From: Rhodobacter sp.
GTDB taxonomy: Bacteria; Pseudomonadota; Alphaproteobacteria; Rhodobacterales; Rhodobacteraceae
Reading direction: 5' to 3'
DNA: 34,455 bases
Assembly: GCA_027489175.1 (NCBI GenBank)
Contig: JAIYAE010000021.1
Coordinates: 1 to 34,455 of the forward strand
Shown here: positions 1 through 8,967 of the stretch, one piece after another
Position numbering within the stretch: the first letter of the stretch is position 1
How the letters are laid out: each line of letters opens with the position of its first letter
Made by a program: the position numbers and the translations under genes
The notes under the pieces: generated by a model
Databases searched by the model: none
What the model was told of the DNA's origin: nothing
The model's input: only the letters and a program-made list of their open reading frames with translations

Positions 1-1278
1 CGGCGCTTCCAGAAGATCGACGTGAACGAACCTTCGGTGCCGGATGCGATCAAGATCCTGATGGGTCTGAAGCCGCATTTCGAAGAGCATCACGATCTGA
101 AATACACCAGTGAGGCGATCAAATCGGCCGTCGAACTGGCCGCACGCTACATCCATGACCGCAAACTGCCGGACTCGGCGATCGACGTAATTGATGAGGC
201 TGGTGCCGCCCAGCACCTGCTGTCGGACAGCAAGCGCCGCAAGTCGCTGGGTGTGAAAGAGATTGAGGCTGTCGTCGCCAAGATCGCCCGCATCCCGCCG
301 AAAACCGTGTCGAAGGACGATGCCGAAACCCTGCGCGACCTTGAGAAAACGCTGAAGCGCGTCGTCTTCGGGCAGGACAAGGCGGTTGAAGCCCTTTGCT
401 CGGCGATCAAGCTGGCCCGTGCCGGCCTGCGCGAACCGGAAAAGCCCATCGGCAACTACCTTTTTGCCGGTCCTACGGGCGTTGGCAAAACGGAAGTGGC
501 CAAGCAACTGGCATCCAGCCTTGGGGTGGAGCTGATCCGTTTCGACATGTCGGAATACATGGAGAAACACGCCGTCTCCCGCCTGATCGGCGCGCCTCCG
601 GGCTATGTCGGCTTTGACCAGGGCGGCATGCTGACCGACAAGATCGACCAGCACCCGCATTGCGTCCTCCTCCTGGACGAAATGGAAAAGGCCCACCCGG
701 ATGTCTACAACATCCTTCTGCAGGTGATGGACCACGGCAAGCTGACCGACCATAACGGCCGCACGGTGGATTTCCGCAACGTGATCCTGATCATGACCTC
801 GAACGCTGGGGCGCGCGAACAGTCGCAATCGGCCATCGGTTTCGGCCGCGAACGCCGGACCGGGGAAGATACCGCCGCCATCGAACGGACGTTCACGCCG
901 GAATTCCGCAACCGTCTGGATGCGGTGATCAACTTCGCGCCCCTCGGTCGCGGGATCATCCGGCAAGTGGTGGAAAAGTTCGTGCTGCAGCTTGAGGCAC
1001 AGCTTTTGGATCGTGGTGTCCATATCGAGCTATCGACCGAAGCCGCCAACTGGCTGGGCGAAAAAGGCTATGATGACAAGATGGGCGCGCGACCCTTGGG
1101 CCGCGTGATCCAGGAATACATCAAGAAGCCGCTGGCAGAAGAGCTGCTGTTCGGCAAGCTGGTGAAGGGCGGCGTGGTCAAGGTTCTGGTCAAGGATGAT
1201 GCAATCGTCCTCGATATCGAAGAGCCGCAGAAACCCCGCCTCACCGGCCAGAAGCCGCCGCTGCTGACGGCTGAGTGA
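1..1278 (+). CDS. clpA: ATP-dependent Clp protease ATP-binding subunit ClpA (5'-truncated)
   Basis: C-terminal ~425 residues of ClpA, the AAA+ unfoldase that feeds substrates to ClpP in the cytoplasm. The frame is open from base 1, so the gene starts outside the window. Visible are the end of the D1 module, then the D2 module with Walker A GPTGVGKT (nt 469-492), the pore-loop-type segment GYVGFDQGG, Walker B LLLDEMEKAHPDV, and the arginine-finger region FTPEFRNRLD, ending in the D2 small domain (GARPLGRVIQEYIKKPLAEELLFG). The D1-D2 junction lacks a long coiled-coil M domain, which argues for ClpA rather than ClpB or ClpC. A strong intrinsic terminator follows 15 nt after the stop, so this is the last gene of its transcript. 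Family assignment is secure; the missing N-terminus cannot be judged. Confidence 0.96.
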   Translation, partial: RRFQKIDVNEPSVPDAIKILMGLKPHFEEHHDLKYTSEAIKSAVELAARYIHDRKLPDSAIDVIDEAGAAQHLLSDSKRRKSLGVKEIEAVVAKIARIPPKTVSKDDAETLRDLEKTLKRVVFGQDKAVEALCSAIKLARAGLREPEKPIGNYLFAGPTGVGKTEVAKQLASSLGVELIRFDMSEYMEKHAVSRLIGAPPGYVGFDQGGMLTDKIDQHPHCVLLLDEMEKAHPDVYNILLQVMDHGKLTDHNGRTVDFRNVILIMTSNAGAREQSQSAIGFGRERRTGEDTAAIERTFTPEFRNRLDAVINFAPLGRGIIRQVVEKFVLQLEAQLLDRGVHIELSTEAANWLGEKGYDDKMGARPLGRVIQEYIKKPLAEELLFGKLVKGGVVKVLVKDDAIVLDIEEPQKPRLTGQKPPLLTAE

Positions 1279-1293
1279 TCCTGACCCCCTGAC

Positions 1294-1320
1294 AAAACCC
1301 CCGCTTCGGCGGGGGTTTTT
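1294..1320 (+). terminator. Rho-independent terminator of clpA
   Basis: Perfect inverted repeat with arms 1294-1304 and 1309-1319 around a TTCG tetraloop, with a CCCCC/GGGGG core and a run of T at 1316-1320. It begins 15 nt after the clpA stop. The A-run on the left arm means it could also act on minus-strand transcripts. Confidence 0.93.
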
Positions 1321-1428
1321 CTTTGGCGGGACGTCTGGGGCCACAAGTCTGACCAAACGTCTGGCAGCATGCCCCCGTTGTGAGGATGGGATAGGGGCCA
1401 TCCGTTGCAAATCCGGCGGGCAGGAAAT

Positions 1429-1502
1429 TGGCTAACCAACCCCTAACCGCCGCCACAACCCTTTGAAATGATTTAGGTTCGCAAATGTCCCTGCCCGGGA
1501 CA
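1429..1502 (-). repeat. 3'-end palindromic element, copy C (after the ompA-like gene)
   Basis: Read on the minus strand it starts 9 nt after the stop of the OmpA-domain gene with a perfect dyad, TGTCCC-N5-GGGACA (1486-1502), and ends about 50 nt later with two GGTTAG-type repeats (1431-1446 region) spaced like CtrA half-sites (CTAA-N7-CTAA on the plus strand). Overall length and layout match copies A (14034-14107) and B (25953-26026), although the sequence between the two parts has diverged. The 17-nt palindrome is identical to that of copy D at 22225-22241. Function is unknown. Confidence 0.6.
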
Positions 1503-1511
1503 GCGCCGCGC

Positions 1512-3092
1512 TTAGCGCTCGGTCAGCTTCAACTCGATCCGCCGGTTCAGCGCCCGCGCTTCGGGGGTGTCGCCCGCAGCCACCGGCCGATACTCGCCAA
1601 AGCCCGTCGCCGCCATCCGGTCGGGGGGAAAGCCCAGCTCCTCTTGCATGAACCGCACCACCGACAAGGCCCGCGCTTGGCTTAGCTCCCAGTTGTCGGC
1701 AAAGGCCCCGTCGCCGGACAGGGGCACGTTGTCGGTATGGCCATCGACCCGGATGATCCAGTCAATCTCAGCCGGGATTTTCTGGCGCACCTCGTCCAGC
1801 GTGCGCACCACCCCGGCAATCTGCGCGCGGCCTTCCGGGGCAAGATCGGCAGAGCCGGGGTTGAACAGCACCTCGCTGGAAAAGACGAACCGGTCCCCCA
1901 CCACCCGCACGCCCTCACGCCCGGCCAGAAGGGTAGACAACTCCCCAAAGAACTCCGACCGAAACCGCGCCAGATCGCGGTTTTCGGCCTCCAGCCGTGC
2001 CGCCTCAGCGGCTTCCAATTCCGCCCGGCGGCGCTGTTCCGATGCGACCTGTGCCAGCGCGGTGTTCAGTTCCGACCCCAGGCTTTCCAGCTGCACCTGC
2101 GCCGCCTCGTCCCGCGCCTGCGCCTCGTCCAGCACCTGCTGCAGGCTGCCAAGCTGGCTGCGCAGCGCGGCGATCTGCTGGTTCAACAGCTCCACCTCGC
2201 GCGCGGCGGCAAGCGACTTTTCCTGCTCTGCCAGAAGCGCCGTCTCAGCCGCCGCCAGAGCGGTTTCCTTTTCGCCCGCCGTTTCCGCCACCGCCCGCGC
2301 CCCGGCCAAGAGGGTCAGCGTCTCCTCGGCCCGCTTGCGTTCCGCCTCCAGCGCCAGCGTCATCGCGGTCAGTTCCGTATCCGCCCCCGCCAGCCGGTCA
2401 CGCAGGGCGGCCAAGGCGGCCGCATCGGCCAGGCGGGTCGCCTCGGCTTCGGTGATCTCGGCCTCGGCGGCGGCCAGGGCGGCAGCATTAGCCGCCCCCT
2501 TCTGCCGCAACTCGGCCAGCAGCGCCTCCAGCGCCTCACGCCGGGCGGCTGCCAGGCGGGCGGCCTCGGCCCCGGCGTCAATCTCCTCGCGCGCCTTGGC
2601 CAGCGCCAGGGTCATCGCCTCGGCCTCGGACAAAAGGCGCGTCTGTTCGGCCTCTAGCGCTGCCACCTGGCCCCGCGCGCTGTCCCGCTCCAGCAGCAGG
2701 GCCGCCACCTGCGCCTCGAAATCCGTGATCCGCCCCGTGGCTTCGGCAAGCTCGGCCTCCCGCGCGGCAAGGTCACTGGTCAGCGAGGCGATCAGCGCCC
2801 CCTGCCGTTCACCCTCGGCCTGAGCCGCCGCAAGACCCGTGCGCAGGGTAGCGATCTGACCCTCCAGATCCGTCGCACGCGCACGCTCCAGCCCCAGGGC
2901 CGAGGCAAGGTCGGCCACCTGCGCGGTCAGCGCGTCAAGCTCGGTGTCCTGCGTGGTGATCTGGTCGCGCAGCACCGACTGCATGATGGTGAAGATGGTC
3001 AGCACGAACATCAGCACCATTAAGAGCGTCGTCACCGCATCCACGAACCCCGGCCAGATGATCGAACTGTCACGCCGCCGGGCACTGCGCAT
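1512..3092 (-). CDS. MotB/OmpA-like peptidoglycan-binding protein with long coiled coil
   Basis: 526 residues. A short cytoplasmic N-terminus is followed by one membrane segment (about 13-36, starting WPGFVDAVTTLLMVLMF) carrying Asp18 at the place of the proton-binding aspartate of MotB/ZorB. Then comes a very long alanine/glutamate-rich coiled coil (about 40-370), and a C-terminal OmpA/MotB peptidoglycan-binding domain (about 385-526) with GHTDNVPLSG and NRRIEL. By family analogy it is a stator subunit: it anchors a proton channel to the cell wall. It lies 3 nt after the stop of the MotA/ExbB-like gene at 3096-4304, so the two are almost certainly co-transcribed and form one complex. Flagellar genes are not present nearby. 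It resembles ZorB of the Zorya defence system in layout, but no ZorC, ZorD or ZorE is seen in the surrounding genes; similar pairs occur as ordinary chromosomal genes in Rhodobacterales (from memory). Confidence 0.85.
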   Translation of the reverse strand: MRSARRRDSSIIWPGFVDAVTTLLMVLMFVLTIFTIMQSVLRDQITTQDTELDALTAQVADLASALGLERARATDLEGQIATLRTGLAAAQAEGERQGALIASLTSDLAAREAELAEATGRITDFEAQVAALLLERDSARGQVAALEAEQTRLLSEAEAMTLALAKAREEIDAGAEAARLAAARREALEALLAELRQKGAANAAALAAAEAEITEAEATRLADAAALAALRDRLAGADTELTAMTLALEAERKRAEETLTLLAGARAVAETAGEKETALAAAETALLAEQEKSLAAAREVELLNQQIAALRSQLGSLQQVLDEAQARDEAAQVQLESLGSELNTALAQVASEQRRRAELEAAEAARLEAENRDLARFRSEFFGELSTLLAGREGVRVVGDRFVFSSEVLFNPGSADLAPEGRAQIAGVVRTLDEVRQKIPAEIDWIIRVDGHTDNVPLSGDGAFADNWELSQARALSVVRFMQEELGFPPDRMAATGFGEYRPVAAGDTPEARALNRRIELKLTER

Positions 3093-3095
3093 CGC

Positions 3096-4304
3096 TTAGC
3101 CCCGCCCCGTGCTGCGGCCAAGCTGCCGGATCGCCGCCGTCAAGGCCGAGATATCGGCCCGCAGGTCTGCGAGGGTTTCCTGCCGCCCGGCCGCCATCTC
3201 TTCCAGGATGCGCAGCAGCTGCACGTCGATCGACCGCAGCCGCATCCGGGCCTCGGCATCGCCCCCGCCGCCGCCGCCTTCGTCCGAGGCCAGCGCCGCG
3301 ATCATCCGGTCCTGGCCTTCGGCGATGCGCGTCAGGCTGGCGGCCTGGCCTTTCTCAGCCTCAAGCTGCGTCGCCAGCCGGGTCAGCGCGGTTGCCAGAT
3401 CCGCCATCCGGGCGTCTGACTGCGCGCGGGCCTCCTCGGCCTGGACCTGCATAAGCTGCAGCTGCTCCATCTGCTCAGCCATGTGGTCGATGACCGCGCC
3501 AAGCCCGGAGGCATCGCCCCCCTCACTCTCTCCGGCAAAGCCAAGCCGGGTGATCGAAGACAGCCATTCCTCCAGCTCCCGCGTGAAGCGGTTCTGCCCG
3601 TGGCCCGCGAAAAGCTCCAGAAGCCCCAGCACCAAGGACCCGGCCAGCCCCAGAAGCGAGGAGGAGAACGCCGTCCCCATCCCGCCCAGCTGGCTTTCCA
3701 GCCCCCCCATCAGCTTGCCGAACACGTCAAGGCCGCTTTCGCCCTCTTGCGGCGCAAGGCTGCGGATCGTTTCCACCACCGCTGGCACCGTGGTCGCAAG
3801 GCCCCAGAACGTGCCCAGAAGCCCCAGGAAAACCAAGAGGTTGATCAGATAGCGGGTAATGTCCCGCGCCTCGTCGATCCGCTGGACAACCGATTCCTGG
3901 ATCGACCGGGATGAGCTGGCCGAAATCGCCGTCCGCGCCGAACGGGACCGCAACAGCGTGGCGAGGGACGCCAAAAGCCGCGGCGGCGGGTCATCCTCGG
4001 CCCCCGGCATGCCACGCACGAAATTCTCGATCCAGTAGACCGACTGCGCCAGAATCCACACCTGCCAGAAACAGGTCAGCACCCCGACCCCAAAGACCAG
4101 CGCGATCAGCCCATTCAGCAACGGATTGGTGCGCAGGATGTCGATGATCTGGCCATGGATCAGCCAGGCGCCCGAGCCAACCAGCAGGCAGACCAGAAGC
4201 ATCGTGGTAATCGCGCGAATCGGCTGGCTGAAGGTGGTCGGAACCTCTGCCGCTCGTTGATCCGAAATCCGTTGATCCGTCATTCGTCTTTCCGATCGGG
4301 ACAT
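3096..4304 (-). CDS. MotA/TolQ/ExbB-type proton channel protein
   Basis: 402 residues from the ATG at 4304, chosen because AGAGGG lies just upstream; the next ATG (4283) has a weaker site, and an upstream in-frame ATG at 4382 has no supporting homology pattern. Four membrane segments are predicted at about 31-50, 62-85, 152-174 (YLINLLVFLGLLGTFWGL, the MotA/ExbB signature) and 212-233. A large cytoplasmic loop separates TM2 and TM3. The C-terminal ~160 residues form an alpha-helical, coiled-coil cytoplasmic tail interrupted by a run of six glycines. This layout matches ZorA/MotA-like channels with a tail. It precedes the OmpA-domain partner by 3 nt. Proton-driven motor activity is inferred from family; what it powers is unknown. 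Confidence 0.83.
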   Translation of the reverse strand: MSRSERRMTDQRISDQRAAEVPTTFSQPIRAITTMLLVCLLVGSGAWLIHGQIIDILRTNPLLNGLIALVFGVGVLTCFWQVWILAQSVYWIENFVRGMPGAEDDPPPRLLASLATLLRSRSARTAISASSSRSIQESVVQRIDEARDITRYLINLLVFLGLLGTFWGLATTVPAVVETIRSLAPQEGESGLDVFGKLMGGLESQLGGMGTAFSSSLLGLAGSLVLGLLELFAGHGQNRFTRELEEWLSSITRLGFAGESEGGDASGLGAVIDHMAEQMEQLQLMQVQAEEARAQSDARMADLATALTRLATQLEAEKGQAASLTRIAEGQDRMIAALASDEGGGGGGDAEARMRLRSIDVQLLRILEEMAAGRQETLADLRADISALTAAIRQLGRSTGRG

Positions 4305-4392
4305 GACTGCCCTCTGCTCCTGCCTCGGCGGCAGAGTAGCAGGCCAGCGCCATCTGCCAAGCAAAAGGCACCGGTTGCGCAAAAAGGATGCG

Positions 4393-4950
4393 TCAGATCA
4401 GGCGGCGCACTTCCTGGGCCAGCCATTCCAGATCCGGGTCGGCGATCCCAAGCTCGGCCAGGTGGCTGGCGGTGGCCCAAAGGTAATCACGGTTTGCCCC
4501 GCGCCCGCCCGTGGCATGGGCGATGATGCGGGCCTGTTCGTCCAGCGGCAGGTGGCAATACTGCACATGGTCCGGATCGATGACATAGGTCAGCGCCTGC
4601 AACAGGCCGTCGTCGGTCTGCACCGGCAACGTGGTTTCCAGATAGGCTGACGAGACCAACTCACGCGCCCGCAACATGCCGATGGTCTCTGCTTCGGCCC
4701 CCGGGGCCACGCGGAAGGCAACGCCGTCGCAGGCCGCGCCCTCCGCCCGGTCCAGCGCCAGCACAAGGCCCGGCACCTCTGGCGTGCCGCGATGGTGGAT
4801 CGACCGCATGCAAAAGCTGCGGTGCCAGCCCTGCACCCGGGCAATGCGGCGTTCGGCGACGGGAAAGCCCGGGTCCCAGATCAGTGATCCGTACCCGAAG
4901 ACCCACAACGTTGCTGTGACTGGCTCTTCATCCATCGGCCCTGTAAACAC
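4393..4950 (-). CDS. chaC: ChaC-like gamma-glutamylcyclotransferase
   Basis: 185 residues. The N-terminal VFGYGSLIWDPGF is the substrate-loop signature of the ChaC/gamma-glutamylcyclotransferase fold, followed by VQGWHRSFC and a conserved acidic stretch (ARELVSSAYLE) where the catalytic glutamate of the family sits. ChaC enzymes cleave glutathione to 5-oxoproline and Cys-Gly in the cytoplasm. A second in-frame ATG at 4935 (MDEEPVTATLWVFGYG) is an equally plausible start. It is transcribed divergently from the DUF2125 gene, with only 29 bp between the starts if 4950 is used. Confidence 0.88.
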   Translation of the reverse strand: MFTGPMDEEPVTATLWVFGYGSLIWDPGFPVAERRIARVQGWHRSFCMRSIHHRGTPEVPGLVLALDRAEGAACDGVAFRVAPGAEAETIGMLRARELVSSAYLETTLPVQTDDGLLQALTYVIDPDHVQYCHLPLDEQARIIAHATGGRGANRDYLWATASHLAELGIADPDLEWLAQEVRRLI

Positions 4951-4979
4951 TGGCCATGTCGCAATGAAAAGGCCCGCCG

Positions 4980-6002
4980 ATGCGCAAGCTTATGTTCCTG
5001 CTGGTCGTCGCCACGCTGCTTTGGTCGGGCTACTGGTTTGTCGGCTCTTCCGCGCTGCGGCAGGGGGCGGAACAGTGGTTCGCCGATCAGGCCGCAAGTG
5101 GCATGACGGCGGAAAAGACCGCGCTGCGGGTATCCGGCTTTCCCAACCGCTTCGACATGACGGTTGAAGGATTGCGCCTGGCCGACCCGCAAAGCGGCAT
5201 CGGCTGGCAGGCGCCCTTCGCTCAGGTCTTTGCCATGACCTGGAAGCCCTGGCACATCATCGCAGCCCTGCCACCGGAACAAACCGTCACGCTGCCCGAT
5301 CAGGCGGTCACCCTGACGGCTGAAGGCCTGCGCGCCAGCCTGCGCGCCAAGCCCGCAACTGCCCTGCCGCTGGCGGCGGTGATCGTGGAAAGCGGGCCTT
5401 TCACCGCCACCTCGACTGCGGGTTGGACTGTGGGGGCAGCGAAAGCGGTCACCTCGGTCAGCGCCGATGAAGAGGTGCCAAATGCGGGCGACCAGCCCAA
5501 CGCCTATATCCTGTCGCTGGATATCGCCGGGCTGGCCCCCGACCCTGCAGCAATCGAAAGGATCGTGGCCGAGGCGGGCCTGCCCCCGACCGTCGCCGTC
5601 CTGCGCGTGCTGGCCACCGCCACCACGACCGCCCCGCTTGACCGCTTTGCCGGTGACGCTAACCCCCGGCTGTCAGCACTGGACCTGACCGACAGTCTGG
5701 TCACATGGGGGGACCTGTCGGTCACCGCCAAAGGCCGGCTCGCCCCCGACGATCAGGGCTTCGCCGCTGGACGGATCGAGATTGCGGTGACCAATTACCA
5801 GCGCCTTGTGCCAGCCCTTGTCGCCGCCGGGGTCATCAAGCCGGAACTCTCACAGACCGTCGGCAACATGCTGGCCGCCCTCGCGCAAGACAGTGGCGAC
5901 CCGAACCTGCTGCAGATGCCGCTGTTGTTTGACAGCGGGCGCGTGTCGCTCGGCCCTCTGCCGCTTGGCCCGGCGCCCCTGATGTTGCCGCCAAGCGGCT
6001 AA
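4980..6002 (+). CDS. DUF2125 domain-containing exported protein
   Basis: 340 residues. The N-terminus MRKLMFLLVVATLLWSGYWFVGS is a signal anchor or uncleaved signal peptide, so the bulk is periplasmic. The family-typical opening (ALRQGAEQWFADQAASG, then VSGFPNRFDMTVEGL) identifies DUF2125, a beta-rich family of alphaproteobacteria with no established function. The start is supported by GAAAAGG upstream of the ATG. Its stop codon (6000-6002) overlaps that of the convergent extensin-like gene (5999-6001). Function not assigned. Confidence 0.82.
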   Translation: MRKLMFLLVVATLLWSGYWFVGSSALRQGAEQWFADQAASGMTAEKTALRVSGFPNRFDMTVEGLRLADPQSGIGWQAPFAQVFAMTWKPWHIIAALPPEQTVTLPDQAVTLTAEGLRASLRAKPATALPLAAVIVESGPFTATSTAGWTVGAAKAVTSVSADEEVPNAGDQPNAYILSLDIAGLAPDPAAIERIVAEAGLPPTVAVLRVLATATTTAPLDRFAGDANPRLSALDLTDSLVTWGDLSVTAKGRLAPDDQGFAAGRIEIAVTNYQRLVPALVAAGVIKPELSQTVGNMLAALAQDSGDPNLLQMPLLFDSGRVSLGPLPLGPAPLMLPPSG

Positions 6003-6886
6003 CGGCAGTAGGCCCCGCCAGACCGGGCCGAGGTGTCGAAGTGGAAGTGATCTTCGTGATAGCCGTCTGACCCGGGGCCAAGCGTCGTCTTGAAGATGCC
6101 ACAGGCCGCCTTGTAAATCCGGCGCAGCGTGCGGTTGTAGTTGTCCGACACGGTCAGCAACCGTCCATCCGTCAGGATGAAGCCCGAGATATCGATCGCC
6201 CGGCCCTTGCCATGCTCGCTGATCTTGGCACCCTTCACGTTGTTGCGGCTGCGGCAGATGTAATGCGCGGCGATCTGCAACTCGGCCAGTTTGCCGTCGA
6301 AAGCGGGTTGCGCCACGTCGCTTACCCATGTGTTCAACGCCGTGGCAACGCTGCAATCCACCGTCGCCGCCTGGCTAAGCCGCACGCCCGAGATTGAAGT
6401 GACGCGCACCGCCTCCTCCACCCCGCAGCCACCAACCTTGGATTGGATCGGCGCAATCACCTCACCCTTGATCGCGGACACCCCGCAGACCGCACCCTCC
6501 ATCGAGGCCGCCTCCCGCGCCTTCTTGCGCCGCTCCTTGCGGGTGGGCGGGGCGACGGCGGCAAGGTCCACCTCAGCCGCGTTCGGCGCAGCGGCCTGCC
6601 CGCTTGACAGATCCAGCCCCGGCGCGTTCGAGGCAGCCTTCAACGCAGCCAGCCGTTCGGCCAAGACTGCAGGTCGTGCCATGGGCCGGATCGACCGCGC
6701 CAGCCCCGCCGGACCCGGGTCCACCGCCGCAACCTCGGCTTTTGGGGCCTCTGCGGGCGGGGTTTCCACCGCCACAGGCGCCACCAGCAGCTTCGGGTTT
6801 TCCGGCGGTCGCGGGGATTTCTCGACCGTCTGCGCGGCCAGGCTACCGGCCAGGCACAGAACCACCGCTGCAATCACCAGCCGCAC
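5999..6886 (-). CDS. Extensin-like C-terminal domain protein (exported)
   Basis: 295 residues. A Sec signal peptide (MRLVIAAVVLCLAGSLAAQT) is followed by a proline/alanine-rich low-complexity stretch to about residue 130. The C-terminal extensin-like domain (about 130-295) contains CGVSAIKGEVIAPI, the HGKGRAIDISGF motif and DGYHEDHFHFD. The His/Asp motifs HGKGRAIDI and HxDHFHFD resemble metal-binding residues of D-Ala-D-Ala carboxypeptidase/peptidase M15-like folds, so a periplasmic cell-wall role is likely but inferred. It begins 3 nt after the tyrA stop and is probably the third gene of the hisC-tyrA operon. The name 'extensin-like' is historical; no plant-type extensin repeats are present. 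Confidence 0.86.
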   Translation of the reverse strand: MRLVIAAVVLCLAGSLAAQTVEKSPRPPENPKLLVAPVAVETPPAEAPKAEVAAVDPGPAGLARSIRPMARPAVLAERLAALKAASNAPGLDLSSGQAAAPNAAEVDLAAVAPPTRKERRKKAREAASMEGAVCGVSAIKGEVIAPIQSKVGGCGVEEAVRVTSISGVRLSQAATVDCSVATALNTWVSDVAQPAFDGKLAELQIAAHYICRSRNNVKGAKISEHGKGRAIDISGFILTDGRLLTVSDNYNRTLRRIYKAACGIFKTTLGPGSDGYHEDHFHFDTSARSGGAYCR

Positions 6887-6889
6887 CGG

Positions 6890-7810
6890 TCAGCCGCCCT
6901 TGGGGGCTGGGGCCACGCGGCCAAAGTCCGGCGCAGCGGTATCCTGCCCGGCCTCGATGATCCCGCGCCGGATTTCCCGCGTGCGGGTGAAATAGGCGTG
7001 CAGATGCTCGCCATCGCCCATCCGGATCGCGCGCTGCAACACAAACAGTTCTTCCGCAAAGCGGCCGAGGATATCCAGCACCGCGTCCTTGTTCGTCAGG
7101 AACACATCGCGCCACATCGTGGGGTCACTGGCCGCAATCCGGGTAAAGTCACGGAACCCCGCGGCGGAATACTTAATGACCTCGGACTGCGACACCCGGC
7201 GCATGTGATCGGCCACGCCCACCATCGTATAGGCGATCGCATGGGGCACATGGCTGACCACGGCCACGACCAGATCATGGTGACCCACCTCAAGCAGGTC
7301 AACCTTGGCCCCCATCCCCTCAATCAGCGACCGCAACCGCGCGAGCGCCTTCGGGTCACAACCCTCAGGCGGGGTCAAAAGCCACCAGCGGTTCTGGTAC
7401 AGCGTCGCAAACCCTGACCTTGGGCCAGAATACTCCGTCCCCGCCATCGGGTGGCCGGGGATGAAATGCACGCCTTCCGGCAAATGCGGGGCAACGGCAT
7501 CCACCACCGCCTGCTTGACCGACCCCACATCCGTAACCGTAGCACCCGGTTTAAGATGGGGTCCGATTTCGGCGGCAATCGCCCCCATCGCGCCCACTGG
7601 CACCGCCAGCACCACCAGATCGGCCCCCTGCACCGCCTCAGCCGCCGAGGCGGTCACCCGGTCGCAGAACAGCTCCTTCGCCACCGCCCGCGTTTCGGGC
7701 GACTGCGCGTAACCCACGATCTCGCCAGCCAGCCCCCCCGCGCGCATCGCATGCGCCATCGACGACGCGATAAGTCCAAGACCGATCAGGGCAACGCGCT
7801 GGTAGATCAT
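6890..7810 (-). CDS. tyrA: Prephenate/arogenate (cyclohexadienyl) dehydrogenase
   Basis: 306 residues from the ATG at 7810, whose A overlaps the hisC stop (ATGA), a classical coupled start; an in-frame ATG farther upstream lies inside hisC. The N-terminal Rossmann fold is [17 protein letters not shown]. The central and C-terminal parts have [19 protein letters not shown], the prephenate-dehydrogenase signature, and the helical domain [14 protein letters not shown]. It oxidatively decarboxylates prephenate (or arogenate) to give the tyrosine precursor. Its placement directly after an HisC-type aminotransferase fits tyrosine/phenylalanine synthesis, because such aminotransferases often accept aromatic substrates. 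NAD versus NADP preference is not deducible here. Confidence 0.93.
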   Translation of the reverse strand: MIYQRVALIGLGLIASSMAHAMRAGGLAGEIVGYAQSPETRAVAKELFCDRVTASAAEAVQGADLVVLAVPVGAMGAIAAEIGPHLKPGATVTDVGSVKQAVVDAVAPHLPEGVHFIPGHPMAGTEYSGPRSGFATLYQNRWWLLTPPEGCDPKALARLRSLIEGMGAKVDLLEVGHHDLVVAVVSHVPHAIAYTMVGVADHMRRVSQSEVIKYSAAGFRDFTRIAASDPTMWRDVFLTNKDAVLDILGRFAEELFVLQRAIRMGDGEHLHAYFTRTREIRRGIIEAGQDTAAPDFGRVAPAPKGG

Positions 7811-8892
7811 CGCACACCCTTGAACTGCGCCACCGCATGCGCCACCTGCCGGCATGAGGATTCGTCGCCGATCGTGATCCGCAGGCAATGCGGCAGCTTG
7901 TAGCCCGCCACCCGCCGCACGATCAGCCCCTGCGCGTTCAGGAAGGCGTCACAAGCCTCGGCCTCCTCACGGCTGGCGAAGCGCGCCAGGATAAAGTTCG
8001 CCATTGATGTGTCGGAGGGCACGCCCAACTCGGCCAGCGCATTGGCCAGCCAGCTGCGCATCCGGGTGTTCTCGCTGCGGCAACGCGCGACGAAATCCTG
8101 GTCCCGCACGGCTGCCTCGGCTGCTTCCAGCTGCGCCGTCGACAGATTGAACGGCCCCCGGATGCGGTTCAAGACGTCGATCACATGGCGGGGCCCATAG
8201 CCCCAGCCAACGCGAAGACCGCCCAGCCCGTAAACCTTCGAAAACGTCCGCGTCATCACCACATTGTCGCGCGCATCGACAAGGGACGCACCGCCGTCAT
8301 AGCCTTCGACATATTCGGCATAGGCCCCGTCCAGCACCAAAAGCGCCTGCGGCGGCAGGCTTTCGGCCAGCCGCGCCACTTCCGCGGCCGAGATCATCGT
8401 GCCGGTCGGATTGGCCGGATTGGCAAGATACACAATCTTGGTGCGCCGATTGCAGGCCGAAAGGATCGCGTCGACGTCAACAGTGCGCTCGCGCTCGGCG
8501 ACCTCAACCGGGGTCGCCCCCGCCGTCATCGAATAGATCGGGTACATCAGGAAGCTGTGCTCGGTGAACAACACCTCATCCTTGGGTCCGGCATAGGCCT
8601 GGCAGATCGATGCCAGAACTTCGCCCGACCCAGCACCACAGATGATCCGGCCCGCGTCCAGTCCGTGAACCTCGGCAATCGCGGTGCGCAAAGACAGATG
8701 GTCGGTTGACGGATAGCGGTGCAGCGCATGCACCGTCCGCGCAAAGGCCTCTTTCGTCCTGTCCGAGGCCCCGAAAGGGTTCTCGTTCGACGAAAGCTTG
8801 ACCACATTGGCCACGCCCGCCACATGCGACTTGCCCCCCTCGTAAAGGGCGATGTCAAGAATGCCGGGCTGCGGCTTGATCTGGTCGCTCAT
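7807..8892 (-). CDS. hisC: Histidinol-phosphate/aromatic aminotransferase
   Basis: 361 residues from ATG 8892 ([20 protein letters not shown]); the frame is open further upstream but lacks family sequence there. It is a fold-type I PLP enzyme: substrate segment SSNENPFG at about 34-41, cofactor segment GAGSGE at 86-91, [10 protein letters not shown] at 157-165, DGAYAEY at 188-194, and the PLP lysine in [16 protein letters not shown] (Lys219). HisC converts imidazole-acetol phosphate to histidinol phosphate; this subfamily often also transaminates phenylpyruvate/hydroxyphenylpyruvate or prephenate. The overlap with tyrA suggests that the aromatic role matters here. The other his genes seen (hisS-hisZ-hisG) lie about 13 kb away. 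Confidence 0.93.
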   Translation of the reverse strand: MSDQIKPQPGILDIALYEGGKSHVAGVANVVKLSSNENPFGASDRTKEAFARTVHALHRYPSTDHLSLRTAIAEVHGLDAGRIICGAGSGEVLASICQAYAGPKDEVLFTEHSFLMYPIYSMTAGATPVEVAERERTVDVDAILSACNRRTKIVYLANPANPTGTMISAAEVARLAESLPPQALLVLDGAYAEYVEGYDGGASLVDARDNVVMTRTFSKVYGLGGLRVGWGYGPRHVIDVLNRIRGPFNLSTAQLEAAEAAVRDQDFVARCRSENTRMRSWLANALAELGVPSDTSMANFILARFASREEAEACDAFLNAQGLIVRRVAGYKLPHCLRITIGDESSCRQVAHAVAQFKGVR

Positions 8893-8967
8893 CTTGGCCC
8901 CCGAAACGTCTAGGGTTCTTAGCTTTCCCACGCGCCCATGGCCAGAGGCTTCCACCCAGACCAATGG

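Noticed and set aside
1567..2823. Ser/Ala/Arg-rich plus-strand frame opposite the ompA-like gene.
   Set aside because: Low-complexity shadow of the coiled-coil region on the other strand.
1512..4304. Calling the motor pair a Zorya defence system.
   Set aside because: No ZorC/ZorD or ZorE gene in the flanks; neighbours are clpA and chaC.
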